A model generated the notes under the pieces. It did not search any database. It saw nothing but the letters and a program-made list of their open reading frames with translations, and was not told the origin of the DNA. The translations under genes were made by a program, and so were the position numbers. Source: CAZRZN01 sp964604565 (lineage in GTDB: Bacteria; Pseudomonadota; Alphaproteobacteria; Rhodobacterales; Rhodobacteraceae). Taken from it: 24,239 nt of DNA. This document shows, in pieces, positions 23,891 to 24,239 of the stretch. Location: NCBI GenBank assembly GCA_964604565.1, contig CAZRZN010000039.1, positions 1 to 24,239 on the forward strand. Direction: 5' to 3'. Numbering within the stretch: the stretch's first letter is position 1; every line of letters starts with the position of its first letter.

Positions 23891-23918
23891 CGTATACACG
23901 GATGTGCCGTCTCTGCAA
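23891..23918 (-). promoter_or_regulatory. Promoter of rpsF-rpsR-rplI
   Basis: Minus strand -35 TTGCAG (23918-23913), 16-bp spacer, -10 TATACG (23896-23891). This predicts a leader of about 100 nt, which contains the 23817-23848 hairpin. The remaining bases up to the yceI-type gene (about 23920-24112) show no gene. Confidence 0.6.
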
Positions 23919-24112
23919 GGGGCGCGACCGCCGGATCGCGGCAGGCGGCGCGGCCCTTCCAGAACGGACCTCCGGCCCGTCGCCGATGGATCTGCCGTTC
24001 CCGTGAAAAAGCTGTTCGCGGATGCACGGACCCTGTGGAGATTGCCGGAATTGAGGGCATTGGCGGCCTGGGTCATCTAACGCTCATGTTTTTCCTGAAA
24101 GGTGCAGACCAA

Positions 24113-24239
24113 ATGAAACAGATGATACTTGCCGCCGCGCTCTCCACGCTTCCGATGGCCGCGCTGGCCAGCGACGCCGCCGAGACCTACGTTCTGGATG
24201 CCAGCCACAGCCAGATCCTGTTCAGCTACGACCACCTCG
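24113..24239 (+). CDS. YceI-family secreted protein, N-terminal part (3' end outside window)
   Basis: Only the first 42 residues are present. A Sec signal peptide is visible (MKQMILAAALSTLPMAALA, cleavage likely after ALA), followed by SDAAETYVLDASHSQILFSYDHL. The Y-x-L/I-D-x-x-H-S-x-I-x-F-x-Y/V-x-H pattern is the first strands of the YceI lipocalin-like barrel, which binds isoprenoid chains in the periplasm. AAAGG lies about 10 nt upstream of the ATG. Not related by operon to the ribosomal genes, which are divergent. Confidence 0.85.
   Translation, partial: MKQMILAAALSTLPMAALASDAAETYVLDASHSQILFSYDHL

Noticed and set aside
23784..23918. N-terminal extension of S6 to 23918
   Set aside because: The S6 family starts at MPLYEHVF; the extension covers the probable promoter and leader hairpin.

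Overview
The window is a high-GC (roughly 63-67%) alphaproteobacterial chromosome segment. Gene content and order point to a marine Rhodobacterales (Roseobacter-group) bacterium. The indicators are an iscR-iscS-sufBCDS operon with two Yip1-type membrane genes inside it, an IscR without the usual cluster cysteines, an ectABC-ask ectoine locus with a MarR-type EctR, and an rpsF-rpsR-rplI operon whose L9 has a long acidic tail. No insertion sequence, prophage, integrase or CRISPR array is visible; almost everything is housekeeping or osmoadaptation.

Layout. (1) 3-650: 3' end of dihydrolipoyl dehydrogenase (+). (2) 797-1744: a small conserved-type protein and an alpha/beta hydrolase on the minus strand. 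(3) 1829-10157: the Fe-S assembly operon on the plus strand: iscR, iscS-type cysteine desulfurase, sufB, a small membrane protein, a 334-bp non-coding spacer, sufC, sufD, two Yip1-like membrane proteins, sufS. A perfect 6-3-6 inverted repeat (TTAGAA-N3-TTCTAA) overlaps the iscR promoter, and a near-identical copy is embedded in an AT-rich patch inside iscS. (4) 10286-11296: a Methyltransf_2-type methyltransferase without the usual O-methyltransferase catalytic-His signature; a DsyB-like (DMSP pathway) S-methyltransferase is the best guess. (5) 11354-11430: tRNA-Arg(CCG). (6) 11484-14840, minus strand: CoA-transferase family III, class I methyltransferase and an ion-transporter-like permease, substrates unknown. 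(7) 15190-19585: divergent ectR and ectA-ectB-ectC-ask, with candidate operators between them and a strong hairpin after ask. (8) 20124-22275: sulfotransferase-like protein and trigger factor. (9) 22534-23783, minus strand: rplI, rpsR, rpsF with a promoter and leader hairpin. (10) 24113-end: start of a YceI-family secreted protein.

How it fits together. IscR probably represses the isc/suf operon through the promoter box. SufBCD is the scaffold and SufS (possibly also IscS) supplies sulfur. The ect genes convert aspartate-semialdehyde, fed by the dedicated aspartokinase, to ectoine. If the 10286-11296 enzyme is DsyB, two compatible-solute pathways (DMSP and ectoine) lie within about 9 kb, one of them directly behind the Fe-S operon. 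The items most worth following up are the internal iscS box, the DsyB-like gene, the Yip1 pair in the suf operon and the unassigned spacer between sufB and sufC.
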